From Neomegalonema perideroedes DSM 15528 (GTDB taxonomy: Bacteria; Pseudomonadota; Alphaproteobacteria; Rhodobacterales; Rhodobacteraceae): DNA of 64,000 nucleotides. Where the stretch lies: assembly GCF_000374145.1 (NCBI RefSeq), contig NZ_KB893664.1:56449-120448 (forward strand), given 5' to 3'. The translations under genes were made by a program, and so were the position numbers. Positions 1-8,938 of the stretch are shown here, one piece after another. How positions within the stretch are numbered: the first letter of the stretch is position 1; the number at the start of each line of letters is the position of its first letter. The notes beneath the pieces are model-generated. The model was not told the origin of the DNA and made no database searches. It worked only from the letters and a program-made list of their open reading frames with translations.

Positions 1-716
1 TTCATCGCTGGCAATTGCATGTGGCGGCGGGTCTGGCGGCCCGTCGTCCCGTGGCCATGGGCTTCGAGATGTTTCCCGCGCGGCTGGACCCGGTGCTTGC
101 GGAATGGGTCGCGGGGGATCTCCCGGAGGCGGAGTTTCTGGAGCGCGCCGAATGGGCGAAGGTCTGGGGCTTTCCGCCTGAGATCTATCTGCCGCTCTTT
201 CGCTTCTGCCGCGAATTCGGCGTGCCGATGCATGGGTTGAACTGCCGTCGCGGCCTCGTCTCGGAGGTGGGGAAGCTCGGCTGGGAGGCCATCCCCGAGG
301 CCGACCGCGAGGGTCTGACGCCCGCCCGCGCCGCCAGCCCGGAATATCGCCGCTATCTCTTCGACATCACCGGAGGCGTCCGGCCCAACCGCGAGTCGCA
401 ATCCCCCGAAGCCCCGAGCTTCGACCGCTTCGTGCGGGCGCAACAGGTCTGGGACCGCGCCTTCGCCTGCAACCTCGCCAAGGCCCTCGACCGGCCGGAG
501 CCGCCGTTGATGATCGGGATCATCGGGCGCGGACATCTCGAATGGGGCCTCGGGACGCCTTGGCAGCTTGAGGATCTCGGGCTGAAGGACTGGGCCGTCC
601 TCCTGCCCGACGCCGAGGGCTTGCAGGGGCCTTACGGCGAGCGCCCCCTCGCGGAGGCCGTCTTCGACCTGCCGCCCGACCTCGATCCGCCCGCCCCCCG
701 AGCCCCCGCCGCCTGA
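1..716 (+). CDS. ChaN family haem/iron-binding protein, 5' end cut by the window
   Basis: The reading frame is open from base 3, so the gene begins upstream of the window; the TTG at 15 is not the true start. The visible part (about 238 residues) opens with H-R-W-Q-L-H, then 'MGFEMFP' and 'GIIGRGHLEWGLGTP', which fit the ChaN/DUF399 family of haem-binding proteins related to the TIKI/EreA fold. Known members are often lipoproteins linked to iron or haem uptake; whether a lipobox is present cannot be seen here. The next gene, 47 bases downstream on the same strand, is a siderophore-interacting reductase, so a joint iron role is a reasonable inference. The C-terminus is proline-rich. Confidence 0.78.
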   Translation, partial: HRWQLHVAAGLAARRPVAMGFEMFPARLDPVLAEWVAGDLPEAEFLERAEWAKVWGFPPEIYLPLFRFCREFGVPMHGLNCRRGLVSEVGKLGWEAIPEADREGLTPARAASPEYRRYLFDITGGVRPNRESQSPEAPSFDRFVRAQQVWDRAFACNLAKALDRPEPPLMIGIIGRGHLEWGLGTPWQLEDLGLKDWAVLLPDAEGLQGPYGERPLAEAVFDLPPDLDPPAPRAPAA

Positions 717-763
717 ACGCCTCGCCTGAACGCCCCGCCTGCCTCCAAAGAAGAGACCGGACC

Positions 764-1792
764 ATGACCCAGACTTTGAACGGCCGCATCCCCGACGCCT
801 CGCCTGACAAGGTGTTTCCGGTCTTCGCCCAATTGGCGGAGGCGCTGGAGCTTGAATGCGTCGAGGAGGCGGGGAGCTTCTCGATGAAGCTGGCGGGAGG
901 CGAATTGCGCCTCTCCCCGGCGCGGGACGCCCTCGCGCTGAGCCTCTCGGCGGAGAGCGAGCGGCGGCTCTATCTCTTGCAGCAGATGGTCTTGAACCGT
1001 CTCGACGCTTTGGACCCCGCGCCCAAAGCCGAATGGGAGAGAGTGGACGCGGGCGCCTTGCCGCCGAATCTCAGCATCGCGCTGGTGGAATCCTCGACCC
1101 TGATCAGCCCGAATTTCCGCCGTCTGCGGCTGCGCTTCCCGGACGTGGCCCGCTACGCCGAAGACGGGCTGCATTTCCGTCTGGTGATTTCGGCTCTGCC
1201 GCCCGATCAGGCGGAAGGCGGCTCGGTGCGGGAATGGCCGCGCATCGGCGAGAACGGGCGCACGCGCTGGCCGGAAGGAGAGCTCGCGCTGCATCGTCCG
1301 GTCTACACCATTCGGGAGATCGACGCGGCGGCGGGTTGGATGGACGTCGATGTTTTCCTCCATGAGGGCGGGCGGGTCTCGGCCTGGACGGAGCGCGTCG
1401 CCTCGGGCGACCGCATCGGCCTGATGGGCCCGACCACGCGCGGCGCGATCTCGGCCGGATGGGTCGGATTCTGGGGCGACGAGACCGCCTTGCCCGCCAT
1501 CGCGCGCCATTGCGCGGCTCTGCCCGCCGCGACGCGCGGCGTGATCCGCATTTCTCTGGGCGACATGGCCGACCGTCAGGATTTCGCGCGCCCCGAGGGG
1601 ATGGAGCTGGTTTGGACTCCGCGTCGCGCGCAGGGCCTTCTGGAGGATCTTCAGGCGACCGCCCTTCCGGGCGAGGACCGCTTCGTCTTCTTCGCCGCCG
1701 GAGGCGAGGAGGCCGACGCCGCCCGGACTTGGCTGCGGAGCGAGCAGGGCTTCGACAAGACGGATTCCAACGTCACGGGCTATTGGCGCTGA
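764..1792 (+). CDS. Siderophore-interacting protein (ferric-siderophore reductase) with N-terminal DUF2218-like domain
   Basis: 342 residues. The first 95 or so look like DUF2218, followed by an FAD-binding ferredoxin-reductase-type barrel ('FRRLRLRFPDVARYAEDGLHFRLVI', 'HRPVYTIREID', 'GDRIGLMGPTTRG') and the SIP C-terminal domain ('WVGFWGDETALPAI', ending '..NVTGYWR'). The family uses NAD(P)H and flavin to reduce ferric siderophores in the cytoplasm and release iron. DUF2218-SIP fusions are common in alphaproteobacteria. An ATG preceded by AAGAGA-type purines sets the start. It probably shares an operon with the upstream ChaN-like gene. No Fur box was identified by eye. Confidence 0.85.
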   Translation: MTQTLNGRIPDASPDKVFPVFAQLAEALELECVEEAGSFSMKLAGGELRLSPARDALALSLSAESERRLYLLQQMVLNRLDALDPAPKAEWERVDAGALPPNLSIALVESSTLISPNFRRLRLRFPDVARYAEDGLHFRLVISALPPDQAEGGSVREWPRIGENGRTRWPEGELALHRPVYTIREIDAAAGWMDVDVFLHEGGRVSAWTERVASGDRIGLMGPTTRGAISAGWVGFWGDETALPAIARHCAALPAATRGVIRISLGDMADRQDFARPEGMELVWTPRRAQGLLEDLQATALPGEDRFVFFAAGGEEADAARTWLRSEQGFDKTDSNVTGYWR

Positions 1793-1906
1793 GAGGGCGC
1801 CGACCGGGCCGCGTCCCTCGGCTTGACGCCGGAGACGGTTTTTGCTTTCTCCCGGCCTCTTTGGTCCTCCGCTCCCGGAGCGCCTGCATAAGATGAGGGG
1901 TTCGGC

Positions 1907-3169
1907 ATGACCGGGTCTTGCGGCGTCGATTTCGGAACCTCCAACTCCGCGCTCGCGGCTGTGGGAGAGGGGGGCGTCGAGCTGCTCCGCTTCGAGGAGG
2001 AGAGCGCGACCACGCCGAGCGCCGTGTTTTATCCGCCCGGCGCCGCTCGCCCCCTTTTCGGGCGAGGCGCCATGCGCGCCTTCTCCGAGGGCGAGGAGGG
2101 GCGCTTCATGCGCAGCCTCAAACGGATTCTCGGCTCCGCGCTGATGGGGCAGGGCACCCTCGTCAACGGGCGGCGCAAGAGCTTCGAGAGCATCCTCGCG
2201 GATTTCATCGGCGGTCTGAAATCCAGCGCCGAAGCGCGCTTCGGGCGCGAGCTGGACGGCGTGGTCATGGGGCGCCCGGTGCGCTTCGTCGACGACGATC
2301 CCGAAGCCGACGCTCAGGCGCAGAATTCTCTGGAGGCCGTGGCGCGCGGCGTCGGATTCCGCCATGTCGAGTTTCAATTCGAGCCCATCGCCGCCGCCTT
2401 CGCCCATGAGCGCAAGCTGGAGTCCGAGAAGCTCGCGCTGATCGTGGACATCGGCGGCGGCACCTCGGACTTCACCCTGATCCGCCTCTCGCGCGAGCGC
2501 GCCCGCAAGTTCGACCGCTCGGCGGATATTCTGGCGAATTCCGGCGTGCGGATCGGCGGCAACGACTTCGACCGCGATTTCAACCTTGATTCCTTCATGC
2601 CGCATCTGGGTTATCGGACGATCTACGGCGAGAAGAATCTGCCGCTGCCCGCCGGGATGTTTCTGGAGATGTCGGAATGGGCGAAGGTGAATTTCCTCTA
2701 CACCCAGAAAACCCGCCTGACGGCCAAGGAGCTGCTCCGCGAATCCCACGAGCCCCGGAAATTCGGCAGATTCCTGAAGCTTTTGCAGGATGAGACGGGC
2801 CATCGCCTCCTCGCCTCCGTGGAGGAGGGCAAGCTCGCGCTCACGGCTCGGGAGGAGGCGCGGATCGACCTCGGATTCATCGAAGGCGGCTGGCGGCTGG
2901 GCGTCTCGCGGGCGGCCTTCGACGCCGCTGCGGCCCGGCGCGTGGAGGGGATTTCTCAGGCGATCACCGAATCCCTGACTCAGGCGGGCCTGAGCGAAGG
3001 GGCGGTGGAGCTGATCATCCTGACCGGCGGCACGACGGAGATTCCCGCTCTGCGCCGCGCCGTCCTTGAGCGCTTCCCCCGCGCCGCGATTTCGGAGGAG
3101 GAGAAATTGTCCAGCGTCGGGCTGGGACTGGGCTACGACGCCTTGCGCCGCTTCGGCGTCGAGGCCTGA
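1907..3169 (+). CDS. Hsp70-family protein, YegD-like
   Basis: 420 residues, much shorter than DnaK (about 640), so essentially only the actin-like ATPase domain. The phosphate-1 loop 'GVDFGTSNSA' lies at residues 5-14, phosphate-2 'VDIGGGTSDFTL' near 180, and the adenosine region 'LTGGTTEIPALR' near 368. The substrate-binding and lid domains of DnaK are missing. This matches the YegD group of stand-alone Hsp70-like proteins, whose cellular client is unknown. It stands 114 bases after the siderophore reductase and 23 bases before an unknown gene that is probably co-transcribed. Confidence 0.85.
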   Translation: MTGSCGVDFGTSNSALAAVGEGGVELLRFEEESATTPSAVFYPPGAARPLFGRGAMRAFSEGEEGRFMRSLKRILGSALMGQGTLVNGRRKSFESILADFIGGLKSSAEARFGRELDGVVMGRPVRFVDDDPEADAQAQNSLEAVARGVGFRHVEFQFEPIAAAFAHERKLESEKLALIVDIGGGTSDFTLIRLSRERARKFDRSADILANSGVRIGGNDFDRDFNLDSFMPHLGYRTIYGEKNLPLPAGMFLEMSEWAKVNFLYTQKTRLTAKELLRESHEPRKFGRFLKLLQDETGHRLLASVEEGKLALTAREEARIDLGFIEGGWRLGVSRAAFDAAAARRVEGISQAITESLTQAGLSEGAVELIILTGGTTEIPALRRAVLERFPRAAISEEEKLSSVGLGLGYDALRRFGVEA

Positions 3170-3192
3170 CGGATTCGCCTGCGGAGGACGCC

Positions 3193-3870
3193 ATGCCCCA
3201 AGCCTACGTCGGTTTCTATTGGACGCTGCCGGTTCCTTGGGCGGGGTTCAAGACCTTGCCCAAGGATCCGGTCGAGGCCGCCGCCGCCAGCCTGACCATC
3301 CGTTATCAGCGCGATCTCGCGCGGCGCTGGGCGCAAGATCACAATGGGGTCGTCATCCATGAGAAGGCCCTGATGGAGATGGAGCCCGATCGCGGCTCGC
3401 CGGAGGTCGCGGCGGAGGCGGCGCGGCTGCTGCTCTGGGCGCGGGCGCATGAGGCGCGGCTGCTGCTGGTGGATTTCGCCTCTGAAGGCGGTTGGCGCGC
3501 CCATGCGCCTCTGCGTCATGCGGTGGCGGAGGTTCTGGCGCGCGATCCCGAACGGGCGGAGCATCTTCGTCCGGACGCCATTCCGCTGGAGGGAAGGCCG
3601 CGGATCTTCGATCCTCAGGAGCATTTCAGAGAATGGCGCGCGGCGCAGAAGCGGCGGACCGCCTCCAAGCCCGAGCATCGGGCGCTGATCCTCTCCCATC
3701 TGGAGGGGCTGCGCGGCATGACCCGGGCGGAGCAGGCGAAGGCCCTCGCGGAAGCCGGGCTGACGACCTTCGCCGGCGGAGAATGGAAGGCGGCGAATCT
3801 CGGCAAATTCCTCGCGGTCGGCCGCGCGGAGCAAGCGGCCGGTCCGGGGAGCCTCATCCCGCCTCGTTGA
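3193..3870 (+). CDS. Protein of unknown function downstream of the YegD-like chaperone
   Basis: 225 residues starting at an ATG behind GCGGAGGA. I do not recognise the family. No signal peptide or membrane segment is visible. The N-terminal half has alternating strands and helices ('AYVGFYWTLPVPWAGF', 'LLLWARAHEARLLLVDF'), loosely reminiscent of a serine-recombinase or Rossmann-like fold, but no catalytic motif is clear. The C-terminal half (about residues 160-205) resembles a small helix-turn-helix ('MTRAEQAKALAEAGLTTFAGGEWKAANLGKFL'). The 3' end overlaps the convergent IclR gene by 17 bases. Co-transcription with the Hsp70-like gene is inferred from the 23-base gap. Confidence 0.6.
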   Translation: MPQAYVGFYWTLPVPWAGFKTLPKDPVEAAAASLTIRYQRDLARRWAQDHNGVVIHEKALMEMEPDRGSPEVAAEAARLLLWARAHEARLLLVDFASEGGWRAHAPLRHAVAEVLARDPERAEHLRPDAIPLEGRPRIFDPQEHFREWRAAQKRRTASKPEHRALILSHLEGLRGMTRAEQAKALAEAGLTTFAGGEWKAANLGKFLAVGRAEQAAGPGSLIPPR

Positions 3871-4657
3871 GGGAGAGCGCCCGCGTCATGGCGCGCAGCT
3901 TCTCCAGAGTCTCCGCGCGGGAGACCGGCGGCGCGTCGTGATAATGGGCGATATAGGCGCAGGTCAGCGCCGCCGCCGCATCGCCCTGAGGCCCGAGGAT
4001 CGGCGCGCTGAGGTCGATGACGCCCACCAATTGCTGCGAATCCGCCTCGCGCCAGCCCGCCGCCGCCACCTCCTCCAGATGGGCGGCCAGAGGCGCAAGG
4101 CGCGCCTCGGCGTCGGAGACCCCCCATTGCGCGAGGGTCTCGGCGCGGCGGTCGGGATGCTGGAAGGCCAGCAAGGTTTGCCCCGAGCCGGTTTCGAAGA
4201 GATCCAGCTGCGCCCCCACCCGCACGCGGAACTCCCAATGCGCCTTGGGGCTGGCCTGAGCCGCCACGATTCCCACCCCCGCCTCCGGCAGGACCAGATG
4301 GCAGGATTGCTGCGTCTCCAGCGCGAAGCGGTCCATCAGCGGCTGAGCCTGAGCCGCCATGCGCCGCAAGGGCGGATGGCTGTGCGCGAGCAGAAAAAGC
4401 TTCATCGTCAGAGCGTAGCGGTCGCCGCCCTCGATGCGCGCCACATAGCCCCGCGCCACGAGGCGCTCCAGCATGCGGTAGATCTCGGAGGGGCCGCGCC
4501 CCATGGCCTTGACCAGCTCCGCGCGGGTCATGCCGCCGGTCTGCGCGGCGAGGATCTCCAGAATGTCGAGGCCCTTGTCGAGCGTGGGAGCGCGATAGCG
4601 CTCGACGGAGGCCGCGCCTTCGATCTCCTCCATCTCGTCGTGCAGCGTCATGCTCAT
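3854..4657 (-). CDS. IclR-family transcriptional regulator of the adjacent L-fucose operon
   Basis: 267 residues: an N-terminal winged helix-turn-helix (about 24-85, 'TLDKGLDILEILAAQTGGMTRAELVKAMGRGPSEIYRMLERL') and a C-terminal IclR effector domain (about 95-265, 'GSGQTLLAFQHPD', 'GVIDLSAPILG'). IclR proteins commonly control nearby sugar-acid catabolism and bind a pathway intermediate. It is transcribed divergently from the L-fucose operon that begins 136 bases away, which makes it the obvious regulator; the effector (L-fuconate or 2-keto-3-deoxy-fuconate are candidates) is inferred. Its 3' end overlaps the convergent unknown gene. Confidence 0.88.
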   Translation of the reverse strand: MSMTLHDEMEEIEGAASVERYRAPTLDKGLDILEILAAQTGGMTRAELVKAMGRGPSEIYRMLERLVARGYVARIEGGDRYALTMKLFLLAHSHPPLRRMAAQAQPLMDRFALETQQSCHLVLPEAGVGIVAAQASPKAHWEFRVRVGAQLDLFETGSGQTLLAFQHPDRRAETLAQWGVSDAEARLAPLAAHLEEVAAAGWREADSQQLVGVIDLSAPILGPQGDAAAALTCAYIAHYHDAPPVSRAETLEKLRAMTRALSLNEAG

Positions 4658-4793
4658 CCCCGTTTCGGCTTTATCCTGCTCGGCCGGAATCGAACCGAAA
4701 GAAATCCTTGCGTCAAGCGTTCATCTGTGAATAGATAGTTCATATAAGAAATGCGCATCCAAATTAAGGAGCGCAGGATCTGGGAGGATCCCC
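4658..4793. promoter_or_regulatory. Divergent promoter region between the IclR gene and the L-fucose operon
   Basis: 136 bases, more AT-rich than the flanks. It holds a perfect inverted repeat TTCA-TCTG-TGAA at 4720-4731 and a second TTCAT at 4739-4743. IclR regulators typically bind short AT-flanked palindromes in such intergenic spaces, so this is a candidate operator. The region AAATTAAGGAGCGCAGG just before the operon includes AAGGAG, but the nearest Shine-Dalgarno of the first gene is GGGAGGAT at about 4783-4790. Confidence 0.45.
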
Positions 4794-5531
4794 ATGCGCC
4801 TGACAGGCAAGACGATTCTGATGACGGCGGCGGGCCAAGGCATAGGGCGCGCCAGCGCGCTCGCCTGCGCGGCGGAAGGCGCGCGCGTGATCGCCACGGA
4901 TCTCAGGCCCGAGCTGCTCGAAGGGCTCGACGGAATCGACGCCCGCCCGCTGGACGTGACCGATCCCGCCGCCATCCTCGCGCTCGCCGCCGAAGTCGGT
5001 CCGCTGGACGGGCTCTTCAATTGCGCGGGCTTCGTGCATCACGGAACCATCCTCGACGTGACGGACGAGGCTTGGGCTTTCAGCTTCGATCTCAACGTGA
5101 CCTCCATGCTGCGCCTGACGCGGGCCTGTCTGCCGGGCATGCTCGCCCGCGCGGCCGAGACCGGGACCGCCAGCATTTTAAATATGGCCTCCATGGCCTC
5201 CTCGGTCAAAGGCTTCCCCAACCGCGCCGTCTACGGCGCGACCAAGGCGGCGGTGATCGGCCTGACCAAGGCCGTGGCGGCGGATTTCGTCAAACAGGGC
5301 CTCCGCTGCAACGCGCTGGGGCCCGGCACCGTGGACACGCCCTCCCTGCGCGGACGCATCGCCGCGGCGGCCGATCCGGTTCAGGCGGAGAAAGACTTCA
5401 TCGCCCGTCAGCCCATGGGTCGCCTCGCGACCGTCGGGGACATCGCGCCGCTGGTCGTCTATCTGCTCTCCGACGAGAGCCGCTTCGTCACCGGGCAGGT
5501 CGTTCTTGCGGACGGCGGCGTCACCATCTGA
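4794..5531 (+). CDS. SDR oxidoreductase, probable 2-keto-3-deoxy-L-fuconate dehydrogenase (DHRS6-like)
   Basis: 245 residues, classical short-chain dehydrogenase: nucleotide motif 'TAAGQGIG' (10-17), 'NCAG' (near 76), catalytic Ser in 'NMASMASS' and 'YGATK' active site. Its blocks 'FVHHGT', 'SSVKG', 'TKAAVIGLTK' and 'PGTVDTPSL' are those of the group containing human BDH2/DHRS6 and the Xanthomonas 2-keto-3-deoxy-L-fuconate dehydrogenase. It should oxidise C4 of 2-keto-3-deoxy-L-fuconate with NAD+, giving the 2,4-diketo acid cleaved by the FAH-family hydrolase encoded at 9954. First gene of the catabolic operon. Confidence 0.85.
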   Translation: MRLTGKTILMTAAGQGIGRASALACAAEGARVIATDLRPELLEGLDGIDARPLDVTDPAAILALAAEVGPLDGLFNCAGFVHHGTILDVTDEAWAFSFDLNVTSMLRLTRACLPGMLARAAETGTASILNMASMASSVKGFPNRAVYGATKAAVIGLTKAVAADFVKQGLRCNALGPGTVDTPSLRGRIAAAADPVQAEKDFIARQPMGRLATVGDIAPLVVYLLSDESRFVTGQVVLADGGVTI

Positions 5532-5581
5532 CTCCCCTTGCGGGGGTCTGCGGACGCCGGATCGCGGAAGGAGGTCGGGAG

Positions 5582-6415
5582 ATGCGGATTTTAGACGCTC
5601 ATCGTCATCTCTGGCGGCTGGATCGCGGAGATTATCGCTGGCTGGCGGGCTCAGGCGGGCCTTTGCAGCCCTTGCGGCGCGATTTTCTGCCCGAGGACGC
5701 TCCGGACGACGCGGAGGTCGTCCTCGTGCAGGCGGCGGATTCCCTCGCGGAGACCGAATTCCTGCTTGATCTCGCCCGCGTCGATTCCCGCATCAAAGGC
5801 GTGGTGGGCTGGGCGGACCTCGCTTCGCCGCAGGCGGCGGAGGATCTGCGCCATCTGGCCTGCGATCCGAGATTCAAGGGCGTCCGGCCCATGCTTCAGG
5901 ACATCCCGCAGACGGATTGGCTGCTGACCGCCCCGCGCCCGGAGGCTCTGGAGACGCTGAAGCTGCTCGGTCTGCGCTTCGACGCCCTCGTGACGCGGCG
6001 CCATCTCGGAGTCCTTGAGCGTTTCGCCGCCGCCCATCCTGATCTTCCGCTCGTGATCGACCATGCGGCCAAGCCCCAGATGGATGATGCGGCGGCTTGG
6101 CGCGCGGGCATGGCGGCTCTGGCGGCGCATCCTCAGGTCCATTGCAAGCTTTCGGGCCTGCTGACCGAACTCGCGCCGGATCGGCTGGCGGATCCGCTCC
6201 CGGCTCTGGAGGCGGTCTTCGCGCCTCTGCTGGAGCTGTTCGGCCCGCAAAGGCTGATCTGGGGCAGCGACTGGCCGGTGCTGACCCTCGCGGCCTCCTA
6301 CGCGGATTGGCTGGATCTGACCGAAGCGCTGTTGCGCGATCTTTCCCCCGCCGAGCGCGCGGGGATCATGGGCGCGAACGCCGCGCGGTTTTACGGGGTC
6401 GAAGATCATGACTGA
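5582..6415 (+). CDS. Amidohydrolase-family lactonase, probable L-fucono-1,5-lactonase
   Basis: 277 residues from the ATG at 5582, which follows GGAAGGAGGTCGGGAG; longer upstream readings have no homology. 'DAHRHLW' (4-10) carries the first metal-ligand HxH; 'VIDHAAKP' and 'GSDWPV' (the last with the catalytic Asp) are typical of the COG3618 amidohydrolases, TIM barrels that open aldonolactones. By position next to the fuconate dehydratase and fucose dehydrogenase it should hydrolyse L-fuconolactone to L-fuconate. Its 3' end overlaps the ABC ATPase gene by 8 bases, implying translational coupling. Confidence 0.82.
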   Translation: MRILDAHRHLWRLDRGDYRWLAGSGGPLQPLRRDFLPEDAPDDAEVVLVQAADSLAETEFLLDLARVDSRIKGVVGWADLASPQAAEDLRHLACDPRFKGVRPMLQDIPQTDWLLTAPRPEALETLKLLGLRFDALVTRRHLGVLERFAAAHPDLPLVIDHAAKPQMDDAAAWRAGMAALAAHPQVHCKLSGLLTELAPDRLADPLPALEAVFAPLLELFGPQRLIWGSDWPVLTLAASYADWLDLTEALLRDLSPAERAGIMGANAARFYGVEDHD

Positions 6416-7916
6416 CCTCATCCGGATGGAGGGGATCGACAAGCGTTTCCCCGGAGTCCATGCGCTGAAGGGCGTGAGCTTCGACCTCCGCCCCGGCGAG
6501 GTCCATGCTCTGATGGGCGAGAACGGCGCGGGGAAATCCACGCTGATGAAATGCCTCTCCGGGGTTTACGTCCCGGATGGGGGGCGCATCCTCGTGGAGG
6601 GGAAAGAGGCCGTGCTGACCTCGCCCAAGGCGGCGCAGGATCTGGGCATCGGCATCATCCATCAGGAACTCGCCCTGATGCGCGATCTGACCGTGGCGCA
6701 GAACATCTGGATCGGCCGCGAGCCGCGCCTCTCCTTCGGGCGGATCGACGAAAAGCGCCTCAACGAGGAGACCGCCGCGCTCTTCCGCAATATGAACGCC
6801 CCCATGGACCCGCGCATGCTCGTCGGGCGGCTGACCATCGCGCGTCAGCAGATGGTGGAGATCGCCAAGGCGCTTTCTCATCGCTCGCGCGCGCTGATCA
6901 TGGACGAGCCCACCGCCGCGCTGAACGACGCGGAGATCGCCGATCTCTTCGCCATCATCCGCCAGCTGAAGGCGGAGGGCGTGGGGATCGTCTACATCAG
7001 CCATAAGATGGACGAAATCAAACGCATCGCCGACCGCGTGACCGTCATGCGAGACGGCGCCTACGTCGGCACGGTCGCGGCGGCGGAGACTCCCATCTCG
7101 AAGATCATCTCCATGATGGTCGGGCGCGAGATCGTGGACGAACGCCCCCCGGCGCCCGATCTTTCTCAGGCGGAGACCGCGCTCGAAGTGCGCGGAATCA
7201 GCCGCCGCCCCGATCTGCACGACGTGAGCTTCAGCCTGAAGAAGGGCGAGATCCTCGGCTTCGCGGGGCTGATGGGCGCGGGACGCACCGAAGTCGCGCG
7301 GGCGATCTTCGGCGCCGATCCGCGCGACTCGGGCGAGATCCTCGTGCATGGGCGCAAAGTCGAGATCCGCAGCCCGAAAGACGCCGTGGCGGCCGGAATC
7401 GGCTATCTCTCCGAGGACCGCAAGCAATTCGGCCTCGCCTTGGGCATGGACGTGCGCGCCAACACCGCCATGACCAGCCTTTCGCGCTACGCCGACCGCT
7501 TCGGGCGCATCGACGAGACCGCGTTGGAGCGCATCGCCCGCGACTACATCAAAACTCTGAGCATCCGCACGCCTTCGGATCTTCAGGAGGCGCGGCTCCT
7601 CTCGGGCGGGAACCAGCAAAAGGTGGTCATCGCGAAATGGCTCCTGCGCGATTGCGAGGCGCTGATCTTCGACGAGCCCACCCGCGGCGTGGACGTCGGG
7701 GCGAAGGCCGAGATTTATCGTCTGCTGGAGGAGCTGGCCGCCGCAGGCAAGGCGATCATCGTCATCTCCAGCGAATTGCCCGAGGTCTTGCGCTTGTCGC
7801 ATCGGATCGCGGTGATGTGCGAGGGGCGTCTGACCGGTTTTCTCCCCGGAGGCGCCAGCCAAGAAGAGATCATGGCTCTGGCGATCCGCCGCGAGTCGGC
7901 GCAGGCGGCGGAATAA
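6408..7916 (+). CDS. Sugar ABC importer, duplicated ATP-binding subunit (CUT2 family)
   Basis: 502 residues with two ABC modules, as in RbsA/MglA/XylG. Module 1 has Walker A '[10 protein letters not shown]' (about 38-47) and Walker B '[11 protein letters not shown]'; module 2 has a degenerate Walker A ('[10 protein letters not shown]'), signature '[15 protein letters not shown]' and '[12 protein letters not shown]'. This asymmetry is usual in CUT2 ATPases. It energises uptake of a monosaccharide, presumably L-fucose given the flanking catabolic genes. It is followed 11 bases later by the permease. Confidence 0.92.
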   Translation: MTDLIRMEGIDKRFPGVHALKGVSFDLRPGEVHALMGENGAGKSTLMKCLSGVYVPDGGRILVEGKEAVLTSPKAAQDLGIGIIHQELALMRDLTVAQNIWIGREPRLSFGRIDEKRLNEETAALFRNMNAPMDPRMLVGRLTIARQQMVEIAKALSHRSRALIMDEPTAALNDAEIADLFAIIRQLKAEGVGIVYISHKMDEIKRIADRVTVMRDGAYVGTVAAAETPISKIISMMVGREIVDERPPAPDLSQAETALEVRGISRRPDLHDVSFSLKKGEILGFAGLMGAGRTEVARAIFGADPRDSGEILVHGRKVEIRSPKDAVAAGIGYLSEDRKQFGLALGMDVRANTAMTSLSRYADRFGRIDETALERIARDYIKTLSIRTPSDLQEARLLSGGNQQKVVIAKWLLRDCEALIFDEPTRGVDVGAKAEIYRLLEELAAAGKAIIVISSELPEVLRLSHRIAVMCEGRLTGFLPGGASQEEIMALAIRRESAQAAE

Positions 7917-7927
7917 GGGACGATCCT

Positions 7928-8908
7928 ATGAGCGAGACTAAAACTCTGATTTCCGGCGCCGCGCAGCAAAAGCTTCTGGCCTTCGCCAGCCTGATCGCCT
8001 TGCTGATCGGCTTTTCGCTCGCCTCGCCGAACTTCATGCAGACCTCGAACATGATGTCGATCCTTCAGGCGACTTCAGTGAACGGGGTTCTGGCGGTGGC
8101 GGCGACTCTGGTCATCATCACCGGCGGCATCGACCTGAGCGTCGGCACGCTGATGACCTTCTGCGCGGTGACGACGGGCGTCGTGCTGACCTGGGGCGGC
8201 ATGCCGCTGCCTTTGGGCGTGCTGACCGCGCTCGCGACGGGCGCGCTGGTCGGGCTGACCTCGGGAGCCTTCGTCGCCAAGATGAAGATCCCGCCCTTCA
8301 TCGCCACGCTCGGCATGATGCTGATCCTGAAAGGGCTTTCGCTGATCGTCACCGGCGGCCGCCCGATCTATTTCAACGACACGCCGGGCTTCACCGAAAT
8401 CTCGCAGGGCAGCCTCGTCGGGAAGCTCATTCCCTCTCTGCCTCTGCCGAACGGCGTGCTGATCCTCTTCCTCGTGGCGGGGGCGGCGAGCTACATCCTC
8501 GCGCGGACGGTGCTGGGGCGCTATTGCTTCGCCTTGGGCTCCAACGAGGAGGCCGTGCGGCTCTCCGGCGTGAACGTCGACCGCTGGAAGATGGCGATCT
8601 ACGCTCTTGCGGGCGCCGTCTGCGGCGTGGCCGGATTGCTCATCGCCAGCCGTCTGAATTCGGCTCAACCCGCCCTCGGACAGGGCTATGAGCTGGACGC
8701 CATCGCGGCGGTGGTCATCGGCGGCACCTCTCTTGCGGGCGGACGCGGCACCATTCTCGGCACCCTGATCGGGGCCCTGATCATCTCGGTGCTGACCAAC
8801 GGCTTGCGGATTCTCTCGGTCGCGCCGGAATGGCAGACCGTGATCACCGGCGCGATCATCATCGTGGCCGTCTACGCCGACCAGCTTCGGCGCGGCAAAA
8901 CCAAATAA
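7928..8908 (+). CDS. Sugar ABC importer, permease subunit (CUT2 family)
   Basis: 326 residues counted from the ATG at 7928, chosen over in-frame upstream starts because those lie inside the ATPase gene. It has about eight to ten hydrophobic segments and the CUT2 permease hallmarks 'ITGGIDLSVG' (about residues 61-70) and 'AIAAVVIGGTSLAGGRGTILGTLIGALII' (the EAA-like loop that contacts the ATPase). RbsC-like. It forms the inner-membrane channel for the sugar importer encoded by its two neighbours. Confidence 0.92.
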   Translation: MSETKTLISGAAQQKLLAFASLIALLIGFSLASPNFMQTSNMMSILQATSVNGVLAVAATLVIITGGIDLSVGTLMTFCAVTTGVVLTWGGMPLPLGVLTALATGALVGLTSGAFVAKMKIPPFIATLGMMLILKGLSLIVTGGRPIYFNDTPGFTEISQGSLVGKLIPSLPLPNGVLILFLVAGAASYILARTVLGRYCFALGSNEEAVRLSGVNVDRWKMAIYALAGAVCGVAGLLIASRLNSAQPALGQGYELDAIAAVVIGGTSLAGGRGTILGTLIGALIISVLTNGLRILSVAPEWQTVITGAIIIVAVYADQLRRGKTK

Positions 8909-8938
8909 TTCTGAAAAAGAACCTCAGGAGGAAACCCC

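Noticed and set aside
632..2803. 723-codon open frame on the minus strand
   Set aside because: Antisense to the siderophore reductase and Hsp70-like genes; its translation is low-complexity and lacks any domain, as expected for GC-rich shadow frames.
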